From positions 124,001 through 188,000 of the forward strand of contig SUYG01000037.1 of NCBI GenBank assembly GCA_015060555.1: a stretch of DNA of 64,000 nucleotides. The letters run 5' to 3'. A model generated the notes under the pieces. That model was given only the letters and a program-made list of their open reading frames with translations, did not search any database and was not told the origin of the DNA. The stretch is from Physcousia sp015060555 (GTDB taxonomy: Bacteria; Bacteroidota; Bacteroidia; Bacteroidales; Bacteroidaceae). The position numbers and the translations under genes are program-made. Each line of letters starts with the position of its first letter. Position 1 is the first letter of the stretch. This document shows, piece by piece, positions 48,939-56,699 of this stretch.

Positions 48939-50594
48939 ATGTCTTATAACAACACATCGCGCCAGCCTCTCCCCTCCCTAACGGGAGGGGTCGGGGGTGG
49001 GTCTGCCGGGGGTGGGTCTGCCGGGGCCGGGTCTTCCATTGCCTCCTTACTCTGGGTTGACGACGAGATTGACTTGTTGAAGGCTCATGTCCTGTTTTTG
49101 GAGAAGAAAGGGTATAGCGTCGATACTGTCACCAACGGCTTTGATGCCGTGGAACGGTGCGGTGAACAGGCCTACGACCTCATCCTCCTCGACGAGAATA
49201 TGCCTGGTTTGAGCGGCCTCGAGACACTGCAGCGCATCAAGGAGGTGACGCCTACCACGCCCGTGGTGATGGTCACCAAGAGCGAGGAAGAGAACATCAT
49301 GGACCAGGCCATCGGCAGCAAGATTGCCGACTACCTCATCAAGCCGGTCAACCCCACGCAGATCCTGTTGTCGCTAAAGAAGAACCTCCACCAACGCGAG
49401 ATTGTCACCGAACAGACACAGACAGCCTACCAGCAGGATTTCGGAAAGATGGGCTTACTCATCGACGATGCCCGCAGCATCGAGGACTGGATGGAAGTCT
49501 ATCGCCGTCTGGTGGCATGGGAGCTGCAACTCTCCGAGACCGACAGCGCCATGAAGGAGATGCTGGCCATGCAGAAGCAGGAGGCAAACCACAGTTTTGC
49601 CCGTTTCATCGAACGAAACTACATTGACTGGATCAATGATGCTGAGGCCAAGGGGCGCCCTGAAATCATGAGCCCAGACATCTTCAAACGCTGCATCTTC
49701 CCCCTCCTGGACCAGGGCGAGAAAGTGTTCCTGCTCGTCATCGACAACTTCCGCTACGACCAGTGGCGCGTTCTCATGAACGAGATTGCCGAGATGTTCC
49801 ATATCGAGGAGCGTCTCTACTGCAGCATCCTCCCCACAGCCACACAGTATGCGCGCAACGCCATCTTCTCCGGCCTGATGCCCAACATCATCGCCGAAAT
49901 GTTCCCCGACCTGTGGGTCGATGAGGACAGCGAGGAGGGCAAGAACCTCAACGAGGCACCCCTCATCCAGACGCTCTTCAAGCGCTACCGCCGCCAGCAC
50001 ACCTTCACCTACAACAAAGTCAACGACTCGGCAGCTGCCGAGCGCCTGGTGCAGAAGCTGCCGCAGCTGTCGAAGTACGATGTCAACGTCTGCGTCCTCA
50101 ACTTCATCGACATGCTCAGCCACGCCCGCACGGAAAGCCGCATGGTGCGTGAGCTGGCCAGCAACGAAGCCGCCTACCGCAGCATCACCCTCAGCTGGTT
50201 CCGCCACAGCGCCGTCGGCGACCTCTTCCGCGCCCTCGCCGCCTCGGACTACCACATCATCCTCACCACCGACCACGGCAGCATCCGCTGTCAGACGCCC
50301 GTGCGCGTGAAGGGCGACAAGAACACCAACACCAACCTGCGCTACAAGCTGGGCAAGAGCCTCGACTACAACCCCAAGGAGGTCTTTGAGATCACCAATC
50401 CCCAGCGCGCGCTGCTGCCCTCGCCCAACCTGTCCACGCGCTACATCTTCGCCCGCGGCGACAGTTTCTTCGCCTATCCCAACAACTACAACTACTATGT
50501 CTCCTACTACCGCGACACCTTCCAGCACGGCGGCATCTCGATGGAGGAAATGCTGATTCCACTGGTGGAGCTCACGCCGAGGAAGAGGAGCTGA
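48939..50594 (+). CDS. porX: PorX: response regulator with PglZ phosphodiesterase domain
   Basis: A 551-residue regulator of type IX secretion. Residues about 35-160 are a receiver domain (SLLWVDDEIDLLKAHVLFLE; phospho-acceptor in LILLDENMPG; VMVTKSEEENIMDQA). A helical linker follows (about 160-230). The PglZ/alkaline-phosphatase-like domain has metal-site segments LLVIDNFRYDQW, LPTATQYARNAIFSG and TTDHGSIR. In Porphyromonas, PorX responds to PorY and controls T9SS genes. The first about 32 residues (TSRQPLPSLTGGVGGGSAGG and on) are not part of any domain and are the translation of the repeat at 48962-49036. The true ancestral start is probably the codon before SIASLLWVDD. Confidence 0.93.
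   Translation: MSYNNTSRQPLPSLTGGVGGGSAGGGSAGAGSSIASLLWVDDEIDLLKAHVLFLEKKGYSVDTVTNGFDAVERCGEQAYDLILLDENMPGLSGLETLQRIKEVTPTTPVVMVTKSEEENIMDQAIGSKIADYLIKPVNPTQILLSLKKNLHQREIVTEQTQTAYQQDFGKMGLLIDDARSIEDWMEVYRRLVAWELQLSETDSAMKEMLAMQKQEANHSFARFIERNYIDWINDAEAKGRPEIMSPDIFKRCIFPLLDQGEKVFLLVIDNFRYDQWRVLMNEIAEMFHIEERLYCSILPTATQYARNAIFSGLMPNIIAEMFPDLWVDEDSEEGKNLNEAPLIQTLFKRYRRQHTFTYNKVNDSAAAERLVQKLPQLSKYDVNVCVLNFIDMLSHARTESRMVRELASNEAAYRSITLSWFRHSAVGDLFRALAASDYHIILTTDHGSIRCQTPVRVKGDKNTNTNLRYKLGKSLDYNPKEVFEITNPQRALLPSPNLSTRYIFARGDSFFAYPNNYNYYVSYYRDTFQHGGISMEEMLIPLVELTPRKRS
48962..49036. repeat. GC-rich element (type A) with three GGTGGGTC-like tails, in frame in porX
   Basis: Core CCCTCCCTAACGGGAGGG, then GGTGGGTCTG twice and GGCCGGGTCTTC, so the tail unit is repeated. 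Inverted relative to 48792-48853. The coding reads QPLPSLTGGVGGGSAGGGSA. Confidence 0.85.
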
Positions 50595-50619
50595 ATTGAT
50601 GGTTGGCGGCCAAGCACTT

Positions 50620-50690
50620 GTCAATATAACGGAATTACGATATTACGATATAACAAGATAACGGCATTACGAGGCCCCAGAAACAAGATT
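50620..50690. repeat. ATTACGATATTACGA words upstream of tsaE
   Basis: Short ATAACGG/ATTACGA words, as at 45370-45400 and 48880-48930, fill the porX-tsaE spacer. Confidence 0.6.
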
Positions 50691-50698
50691 AAAGATAT

Positions 50699-51133
50699 AT
50701 GACCACCCCAACAGAATATAAACCCCTTATCACCTTCACGGAGGAAGCCCTGCCCGCTGCAGCAAAGACATTCCTGCAGGCTGTCGGCAACCATCGTGTC
50801 ATCGCCTTCTATGGTGGCATGGGCGCCGGAAAGACCACGTTCATCGCCGCTCTCTGCCGCGAGCTGGGCGTCACAGAACCCGTCACCTCCCCCACTTTCG
50901 CCATTGTCAACGAATACGCGGTGAGTGACAAGTCATCCATTTATCATTTCGACTTCTACCGCATCAAGCGCCTGGAAGAGGCCTACGACATTGGCTTTGA
51001 GGACTATCTCTACAGCGGCCACCTCTGCCTCATCGAATGGCCCGAACTCATCGAGGAACTGCTCCCCGATGACACCCTACGCGTACATATTACTGTTGCC
51101 GACGACGGCAGCCGAAGCATTGACATAGCATGA
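50699..51133 (+). CDS. tsaE: tRNA threonylcarbamoyladenosine biosynthesis ATPase TsaE
   Basis: A 144-residue P-loop ATPase that works with TsaB and TsaD to make t6A37 in tRNAs reading ANN codons. Motifs are GGMGAGKTTFIAALCRELG (Walker A), the VTSPTFAIVNEY and FDFYRI segments, and CLIEWPELIEELLPDDTL. Length is standard. It overlaps dusB by ATGA, so the two tRNA-modification genes form an operon. Confidence 0.95.
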   Translation: MTTPTEYKPLITFTEEALPAAAKTFLQAVGNHRVIAFYGGMGAGKTTFIAALCRELGVTEPVTSPTFAIVNEYAVSDKSSIYHFDFYRIKRLEEAYDIGFEDYLYSGHLCLIEWPELIEELLPDDTLRVHITVADDGSRSIDIA

Positions 51134-52143
51134 AGATAGGAAACCTGGATTTAGGACAGCGCCCCGTCTTCCTGGCGCCCATGGAAGATGTCACGGACAT
51201 CGGCTTCCGCCTGCTCTGCCGCCAGATGGGGGCCGCGATGGTCTATAGCGAGTTTGTGGCTGCCGACGCCCTCGTGCGCATGGTCAACAAGAGCCTCAAG
51301 AAGCTGGAGGTGTGCGACGAGGAGCGCCCCGTGGCCATACAGATCTACGGCAAGGAGCCTGAAGCGATGGCCGATGCAGCACGCATCGTGGTGGAGCAGG
51401 CTCACCCCGATGTGCTCGACCTGAACTTCGGCTGTCCGGTGAAGAAGATAGCCGGGAAAGGGGCCGGAGCGGGGATGCTGCAGAATGTGCCCAAGCTGCT
51501 GGAGATCACGCGCGCTGTCGTAGATGCCGTGGGCGCACAGGTGCCGGTGACGGTGAAGACACGCTTGGGATGGGATCACGAGCACAAGATCATCGTGGAG
51601 CTGGCCGAGCAGCTGCAGGACTGCGGCATCGCGGCCCTGACGATTCACGGTCGCACACGCTCCCAGATGTACACCGACCAGGCCGACTGGACGCTCATCG
51701 GCGCCGTGAAACAGAACCCCCGCATGCATATTCCCATCATCGGCAACGGCGACATCACGAGTGCCGAGAAAGCCGTGGAGGCCTTCGAGCGCTATGGCGT
51801 AGATGCCATCATGGTGGGGCGCGCCACCTTCGGCCGTCCCTGGATTTTCAGGGAAATCACAGAAGCACTCGACCCCACGCTCACAGGGCGCAGGGTCGAG
51901 GCAATGTCCATCGATTGGAAACTGGATATTCTCAAGGAGCAGACGCTCACGTCCATCTCCCGTCTCGGCGAACTCAGCGGCATCCGCCATGTGCGTCGCC
52001 ATCTGGCCGCATCGCCCCTCTTCAAGGGCATCCCTGACTTCCGTCAGACACGCATCAAGATGCTGCAGGCCGACACGGTTCAGGAGCTCTTCGAAGTCAT
52101 GGAATATACCCGTGATCTGCTCCATCAACTACCCGTCGGATGA
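51130..52143 (+). CDS. dusB: tRNA-dihydrouridine synthase DusB
   Basis: A 337-residue flavoenzyme reducing uridines in the tRNA D-loop. It shows the FMN barrel start (VFLAPMEDVTDIGFRLLCRQ) and the catalytic cysteine in LNFGCPVKKI. LTIHGRTRSQMYTDQADWTL, GNGDITSAEKAVEAFE and IMVGRATFGRPWIF follow. The C-terminal helical domain follows (HVRRHLAASPLFKGIP). It is translated from an ATG overlapping the tsaE stop. Its 3' end overlaps the convergent gene at 52097 by 47 bases. Confidence 0.95.
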   Translation: MKIGNLDLGQRPVFLAPMEDVTDIGFRLLCRQMGAAMVYSEFVAADALVRMVNKSLKKLEVCDEERPVAIQIYGKEPEAMADAARIVVEQAHPDVLDLNFGCPVKKIAGKGAGAGMLQNVPKLLEITRAVVDAVGAQVPVTVKTRLGWDHEHKIIVELAEQLQDCGIAALTIHGRTRSQMYTDQADWTLIGAVKQNPRMHIPIIGNGDITSAEKAVEAFERYGVDAIMVGRATFGRPWIFREITEALDPTLTGRRVEAMSIDWKLDILKEQTLTSISRLGELSGIRHVRRHLAASPLFKGIPDFRQTRIKMLQADTVQELFEVMEYTRDLLHQLPVG

Positions 52144-52543
52144 CGAGCGTCATCAGGATGATGGTCGTGAGCGCGAGGGCCAGGAGCTGAGTGGGCGACG
52201 GCAGGTAGTCGGGCAGGCGATGGACGAAGAGCATCACCACCACCAGCAGGCTGTCGGGATCGAAGTTGGCAGAGAGCGTTGTGACGTGGGTGAAGACGCT
52301 GTTGACGCTCTCCAGCGTCTCCGTGAAGACGCCCAGGTAGAGCAGGATGGCGACGACGCCAACAGCTCCTAAGATGTTAAGCCTCAACGACAAGCGCCGC
52401 ATTTGCAGGATTCTGCTACGCGCTGACACCTCCTTCATCACGCGCTCCGTGAAGCCGTTGTCAGGAATCGCCTGCTGATGCGCTGCGAAGAAATCAGCGA
52501 GCAAGCGTTCATCACGCAGATTTGTTTTATCCATTGTATCCAT
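52097..52543 (-). CDS. DUF5056-type membrane protein, probable anti-sigma factor
   Basis: A 148-residue protein with a cytosolic N-terminal part (LADFFAAHQQAIPDNGFTERVM) and three transmembrane segments (LNILGAVGVVAILLYLGVF; DSLLVVVMLFVH; LLALALTTIILMTLVI). In Bacteroidales such genes directly follow ECF sigma factors; the F-T-x-x-V-M motif is shared. It probably anchors or inhibits the sigma factor at the membrane (inference from position). It starts inside the sigma gene's end and overlaps dusB tail-to-tail by 47 bases. Confidence 0.75.
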   Translation of the reverse strand: MDTMDKTNLRDERLLADFFAAHQQAIPDNGFTERVMKEVSARSRILQMRRLSLRLNILGAVGVVAILLYLGVFTETLESVNSVFTHVTTLSANFDPDSLLVVVMLFVHRLPDYLPSPTQLLALALTTIILMTLVIRRVVDGADHGYIP

Positions 52544-53090
52544 TGTTGCGAAGGTAGTTAGCTAAGTTCTTCTTGCCACGCAGGAGGTGGCTCTTGACAG
52601 TGTTCTCGGGCATCGCCATGATAATGGCAATCTCCCTGATGCTTTGTCCCTCCACGCATTGCAGGACCACGCAAGCGCGTTCTGCTTCCGAGAGCGTGGA
52701 GAGGGCGAGGTCGAGGTCGTGGCGAAGACCCACTCCCTCGCGTGGCTGTTGTGGTGCTGAAGCCCGATTCTCGAGCAAGACGAGGTTCTCTCCTTCCAGC
52801 GAAAGCGGGGTGCGTGCAAGGCTTCGCTCATCGTCCAGGAACACGCGGTAGGCGATGCGCAGCAGCCAGGTTTCGAAGCCCGACAGCTGGCGGAAGTCGC
52901 CCAGATGCTGCCAGGCGCGGATGAAGGTCTCCTGCGAGAGGTCGTCGGCTCGCATCTCATCGCCGGTAGTCAGCCGTCGCAGGAAGCGACGCACGGCTTC
53001 CTGATGGGCCCGTACCAGCTGTCCGAAAGCCCGCTCACTGCCAAGCGTCACCACCTGCGCGATGAGTGCGATGTCCGAGAGACGTTGCAT
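52527..53090 (-). CDS. ECF-type RNA polymerase sigma factor with repeat-derived linker
   Basis: A 187-residue sigma-70 family factor. Region 2 (about 10-90) contains RADDLSQETFIRAWQHLGDF and FETWLLRIAYRVFLDD. Region 4 (about 125-185) contains LSEAERACVVLQCVEGQSI and IMAMPENTVKSHLLRGKKNL. The linker (about 94-121: TPLSLEGENLVLLENRASAP, then QQPREGVG) is unusually long. It resembles the repeat-derived insert in the O-methyltransferase (PREGENLALLDSG). It is the second gene of a three-gene unit, overlapping the upstream gene by TGATG. It probably controls an envelope response. Confidence 0.9.
   Translation of the reverse strand: MQRLSDIALIAQVVTLGSERAFGQLVRAHQEAVRRFLRRLTTGDEMRADDLSQETFIRAWQHLGDFRQLSGFETWLLRIAYRVFLDDERSLARTPLSLEGENLVLLENRASAPQQPREGVGLRHDLDLALSTLSEAERACVVLQCVEGQSIREIAIIMAMPENTVKSHLLRGKKNLANYLRNNGYNG
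52727..52810. repeat. GC-rich element (type B, degenerate) in frame in the sigma factor gene
   Basis: On the minus strand the blocks GAGAACCTCG and TTGCTCGA, and the end GAGGGAGTGGGTC, match the copy at 15383-15471. It forms the region 2 to region 4 linker. Confidence 0.7.
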
Positions 53091-54043
53091 CAGTACTCTT
53101 TCTTATTCGATGTCTTGGCAATCACCAGTTTGGCAATACCGATGCAGGCCACGAGGGCACCCACGCCCCACAGCCCCTCGGCACCGATGGAGACGAACAC
53201 CAGGATGAGACCCACACCCACACAGCTGTACATGATACCGCTCTTCCACATCGCCTCGTTCTCGTTGGGATAAGGCTGTGCGATGGGCATCTGCGGCTCC
53301 TCGGCAGGCGCCTGTGAACCACCCGGCACGGCGGCGGCAGGGTCAGCAGCAGGATCAGCGGCTGCAGCAGGAGCGGCCGGTGCGGCAGCTGGTGCCGACT
53401 GTGTGTTCGAGATGGTGGCACCCGTGTAGCCCGCTGTCTTGGCGCGCTTCCTGCTGTCGTGCACCAGCAGCCATATAATCAGCGCAATCACCCACAGGGG
53501 TGAGGTGAAGATAGCCAGCAGCAGCACGATGACGAGGATGGCGATGAAAATAGCAAGCAGGCCGCCGAACAGCCCCAAAGTGCCACCCAGCAGCTTGCCC
53601 CACCAGCCATGCAACCACGGAATGTCCGTTCCTATGCCATCCTCGAAACCATCGATGAAATCTTCGAAATCATCACCCGACAGCGCTACGCTGTCGGGCC
53701 CTTCGTAGAGGAAGGTGGTGTCCTCGGACAAGGTCTCGAGCGAGTCGCCCAGACGGTCCATCTCATTGCCGATGGCCTCCATCTCATCGGCGATGTTCTC
53801 AGCCTTCTTGGGGTCGGTGACCGCCGTCGCGGCCATCTTCAGACCTTTGGCCGCCATCTGCGCCCCCTGCTTGGCCATCTTCTTGGCCACCGCTTTCTGC
53901 TGCGGCGTGGCAGGTTTTCCGTTGAGGGTAATCTTCTCGATGACCGTTGTGTCAGCCATTTCCTCGGCCTGGAGCGTAGAGAGGGGCATCACGGCTGCCA
54001 CCAGCGCGGCCATCAGCATCGTAAGGAATCTCTTTGTTTTCAT
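53090..54043 (-). CDS. Exported membrane protein of unknown function, first gene of the sigma operon
   Basis: A 317-residue protein with a signal peptide (MLMAALVAAVMPLSTLQA) and a helical region rich in Ala/Lys/Met (KKMAKQGAQMAAKGLKMAAT). An acidic segment follows (DDFEDFIDGFEDG), then two hydrophobic hairpins (LLAIFIAILVIVLLLAIF and WVIALIIWLLV). An alanine-proline linker comes next (APAAAPAAPAAAADPAADP). The C-terminal DUF6249-like pair of helices (MYSCVGVGLILVFVSIGAEG) is last. It lies directly upstream of the sigma gene and overlaps its start. It may be the envelope target or sensor of the sigma system (inference). Confidence 0.7.
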   Translation of the reverse strand: MKTKRFLTMLMAALVAAVMPLSTLQAEEMADTTVIEKITLNGKPATPQQKAVAKKMAKQGAQMAAKGLKMAATAVTDPKKAENIADEMEAIGNEMDRLGDSLETLSEDTTFLYEGPDSVALSGDDFEDFIDGFEDGIGTDIPWLHGWWGKLLGGTLGLFGGLLAIFIAILVIVLLLAIFTSPLWVIALIIWLLVHDSRKRAKTAGYTGATISNTQSAPAAAPAAPAAAADPAADPAAAVPGGSQAPAEEPQMPIAQPYPNENEAMWKSGIMYSCVGVGLILVFVSIGAEGLWGVGALVACIGIAKLVIAKTSNKKEY

Positions 54044-54208
54044 ATCTTTTTCAGGTTAAATGTTGAACAATCTGTTTGCTTGTTTCTGTCTGTTAGACGC
54101 CGCCTCAGCGCGAAAAGTTGCAGACCGTTCACATTTTTGTCCTTTCACAGACATCCCGCCACATCTTGCGACATGGCGGGATGCGTTAGCGTATGGCTGC
54201 AGCAGCCT

Positions 54209-55012
54209 TTACTTAGGCTGCTTGCCGATGTATGCCAGAATACCGCCATCGACATACAGGATATGTCCGTTCACGGCATTGGAAGCCTCGGAAGCCAGGA
54301 ACACGGCGGGGCCGGTCAGCTCCTGCGGGTCGAGCCAGCGGCCGGCGGGCGTCTTGGCGCAGATGAAGCTGTCGAAGGGGTTGCGGCTGCCGTCCGGCTG
54401 GCGCTCGCGCAGCGGAGCCGTCTGGGGCGTAGCGATGTAGCCCGGGCCGATGCCGTTGCACTGGATGTTGTACTCGCCGTACTCCGAGCAGATGTTGCGA
54501 GTCAGCATCTTCAGACCGCCCTTGGCAGCAGCGTAGGCGCTGACGGTCTCGCGACCCAGCTCAGACATCATGGAGCAGATGTTGATAATCTTACCGTGAC
54601 CCTTGGCCATCATGTCGGGCAGCACAGCCTTGGAGACGATGAACGGAGCGTTCAGGTCGATGTCGATGACGCGGCGGAAGTCAGCGGCCTCCATCTCGTG
54701 CATGGGCACGCGGCGGATGATGCCGGCGTTGTTCACCAGGATGTCGATGGTGCCTACCTCTTCCTTGATCTTCTTCACCAGTGCCTGCACGGCGGGCTCG
54801 TCGGTCACATCGCAGACATAGCCGTGAGCCTTGATGCCCTTCTCCTCGTAGGACTTCAGGCCCTTGTCAACCAGCTCCTGATTGATGTCGTTGAAACAAA
54901 TCTTTGCGCCCTGCTCAGCAAATGCGCTGGCGATGGCGAAACCGATGCCGTAGCTGGCACCCGTCACGAGGGCTACCTTGCCCTCAAGAGAGAAATTCAA
55001 ATAAGGATTCAT
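54209..55012 (-). CDS. SDR-family gluconate 5-dehydrogenase-like oxidoreductase
   Basis: A 267-residue short-chain dehydrogenase. The NAD(P) site is KVALVTGASYGIGFAIASAF, with NNAG in ILVNNAGIIRR and the catalytic SAYAAAKGGLKML (Tyr-x-x-x-Lys). VNGHILYVDGGILAYIGKQP lies at the C-terminus. The N-terminus NPYLNFSLEGKVAL is typical of Bacteroides gluconate 5-dehydrogenase or 2-deoxy-D-gluconate dehydrogenase (KduD-like), used in uronate and gluconate breakdown. No partner genes of that pathway are nearby. The start is the ATG at 55012. The open frame above it is AT-rich leader with word repeats. Confidence 0.82.
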   Translation of the reverse strand: MNPYLNFSLEGKVALVTGASYGIGFAIASAFAEQGAKICFNDINQELVDKGLKSYEEKGIKAHGYVCDVTDEPAVQALVKKIKEEVGTIDILVNNAGIIRRVPMHEMEAADFRRVIDIDLNAPFIVSKAVLPDMMAKGHGKIINICSMMSELGRETVSAYAAAKGGLKMLTRNICSEYGEYNIQCNGIGPGYIATPQTAPLRERQPDGSRNPFDSFICAKTPAGRWLDPQELTGPAVFLASEASNAVNGHILYVDGGILAYIGKQPK

Positions 55013-55017
55013 AGTTA

Positions 55018-55080
55018 TATAAATATGAAATATGAAATATGAAATAATAAATACTAAATATAAGATATAAGATATAAGAG
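55018..55080. repeat. ATATGAAATATGAA and ATATAAGATATAAG words in the leader of the dehydrogenase gene
   Basis: Tandem 9-base words fill the leader between the -7 box and the start codon. Confidence 0.6.
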
Positions 55081-55118
55081 AGAGATTTACGATGAAACGC
55101 ATTTCGCTTTTCCGCCTG

Positions 55119-55126
55119 CAAAGATA
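55119..55126 (-). promoter_or_regulatory. -7 box of the gluconate 5-dehydrogenase-like gene
   Basis: The minus strand reads TATCTTTG, about 107 bases before the ATG. The leader is AT-rich. Confidence 0.6.
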
Positions 55127-55328
55127 CACAATCATTTAGAATCACAAGACATTTCCCCCTTATTTTTTTATCTTTCCCCCACATTTCTTTGGCAACGCGC
55201 GTCAAAGATGCTGGGTGCGATGGCCTGAGATGCTGGGTGCGATGCGGTACGCAACAGGCCAGACCTCTGTTCCTTGCCTCTGTGGTTAAAAAATATGCAG
55301 GGGGTATGCGCTGTCGCGAAGGACACAG

Positions 55329-55411
55329 AAAAAAAGTTTCGTGAAAAACCCTACGAACCCTCCCCCCTCAAACCGGAGGGTTCGTAGGGTTTTCCGCAAA
55401 AGTTTTTTTTT
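55329..55411. repeat. Long near-perfect inverted repeat
   Basis: The arms of about 35 bases (containing AAACCCTACGAACCCTCC and its complement GGAGGGTTCGTAGGGTTTT) flank a short loop. The outer ends are A- and T-runs. A single arm lies at 28674-28710. Confidence 0.85.
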
Positions 55412-55449
55412 AAGGGGAAAGAGCAGACCTTGTCACCTATGGATGAAAC

Positions 55450-55537
55450 GCGAGACTCTATAGAGGGTAAGGCGAGAGACTATAGAGGGTAAGGCGAGGG
55501 ACTATAGAGGGTAAGGCGAGAGACTATAGAGGGTTGA
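55450..55537. repeat. Four 22-base tandem repeats
   Basis: The unit GCGAGAGACTATAGAGGGTA+AG occurs four times with one or two changes per copy. CTATAG is self-complementary in each. Confidence 0.8.
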
Positions 55538-55779
55538 CAAATTCCACTGGTGGAACTCGCTGTAGGAGCAAGGCCCTTCGGCCATAAGAGCATGGTCTTC
55601 GTGTCACAAGACCATGCTCTTATTGTTTTTGCCACCAGTGGCAAAATGTTTTGCCTCCAGTGAGAAAATAAAGGGAATACTGGCGTGTAGCTCAAGTTAA
55701 CGTGAGTTCGGCGTAAGGATGACCAATTCTTGGTGGTTTTACTTTACGATATTTTGGCGGTGCAAAGTTACGAATAACG

Positions 55780-55855
55780 CCCCTAAACCCTTAAACCCCT
55801 TAAACTCTTAAACCCCTTAAACTCTTAAACCCCTTAAACTCTTAAACCGCGCGAC
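55780..55855. repeat. CTTAAACC tandem words
   Basis: Alternating CCCCTTAAA and CTCTTAAAC words, similar to the tract before the polyprenyl synthase gene (13300-13335). Confidence 0.65.
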
Positions 55856-56028
55856 AGCGCTTGAATCTTGAATCCTGAATCTATATTATTTATCATTCTT
55901 CACTAACCCCTCCTTTGCGCCTCAGTGGTTAGAGTGAATGTTGGTTTATCTTAGCCTTATTTGTTGTATATCTTACACTTATTTCGCACGAAAACAGCGG
56001 ATTCTAAAGCACTTTTCTGTCAAAATCC

Positions 56029-56059
56029 TTTGCCAGTCCAATCATTCTCTCTATATTTG
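56029..56059 (+). promoter_or_regulatory. Promoter of the split hypothetical gene
   Basis: TTTG (56029-56032), 19 bases, TATATTTG (56052-56059), 26 bases before the ATG at 56086. A full match to the consensus. Confidence 0.75.
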
Positions 56060-56085
56060 CGCCGCATTCAACGAATCACTGACGA

Positions 56086-56616
56086 ATGACAACAACGACA
56101 TCCATATCATTAGAGGGCATTTTAACATTCCTCAACTCCATGACACTCAGTGCCCAAAATAAGCGGTGGTTGGGAGAACATCTCATTGCAGAGGCTGCAA
56201 GAGAGGAGAGCACCACTTTTACCCGTCCGACGAAAGTTGTTAAGGTAAAGCGCCGTTCTGAGAATTCGCCCTCTGATGCAGCATTGGAAGCACGCTTCGC
56301 AGGACTGGAGATGCCGGAAATGCCTGTGGATCCTGAATGGAGCCAAGTGATAAGTGCCAATAGCGGCAAAATGATTCAACCCATAGAGAAATGGCTGTAA
56401 GCAGAGTATCACAAAGGGAAATCGTGGAAGATAGAGATTCGAAATGAATGGCTCAACAAGCCGCTTTCCAAGCGGTCGTATTTCGTCACCCACATCGTCA
56501 CATATTATCGTACGGATGAAGTTATCGCATCGTTCAACAACTTCGTTAAGAAGGACTACTTCGATGCCATCATGAATAAAGTAATCTTAAGTATGTTCGA
56601 CATTGAACTACAATAA
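56086..56616 (+). pseudogene. Hypothetical gene split by an in-frame stop (antitoxin-like start)
   Basis: From the ATG at 56086 the frame codes 104 residues (SISLEGILTFLNSMTLSAQN, KRWLGEHLIAEAAREEST, DAALEARFAGLEMPE). It then meets TAA at 56398. The same frame continues without interruption for 71 more codons to TAA at 56614, with clear protein character (KGKSWKIEIRNEWLNKPLSK, THIVTYYRTDEVIASFNNFV). The first half resembles short antitoxin-like Bacteroidota proteins. Either a nonsense mutation split one gene, or a second ORF follows without an obvious start. A strong promoter precedes it. Confidence 0.5.
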
Positions 56617-56699
56617 TAAATCGCTCAACTCAAACAAAACTTTGACATAAAATCATCTCACGGCAGGTAAGCCACAAAGGTGAACTGCCAACAAAATAA

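Larger units (their letters stand above)
55127..56028. other. Gene-free accessory spacer with several repeats
   Basis: No convincing gene. It contains a near-perfect long hairpin (55329-55411) and four 22-base tandem repeats (55450-55537). A palindrome around AGACCATGCTCTTATTG (55590-55625) and CCACCAGTGGCAAAATG (55630-55650) follow. A minus-strand -7 box, TAACTTTG, lies at 55770-55763, followed by the CTTAAACC word tract (55780-55855). Confidence 0.6.

Noticed and set aside
55450..55537. CRISPR array
   Set aside because: The 22-base units are directly adjacent with no spacers, and no cas genes are present.
55480..55695. 71-codon minus-strand ORF preceded by a -7 box at 55770-55763
   Set aside because: It crosses the 22-base tandem repeats and palindromes, and the translation is low in protein character. 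A short real gene cannot be excluded.
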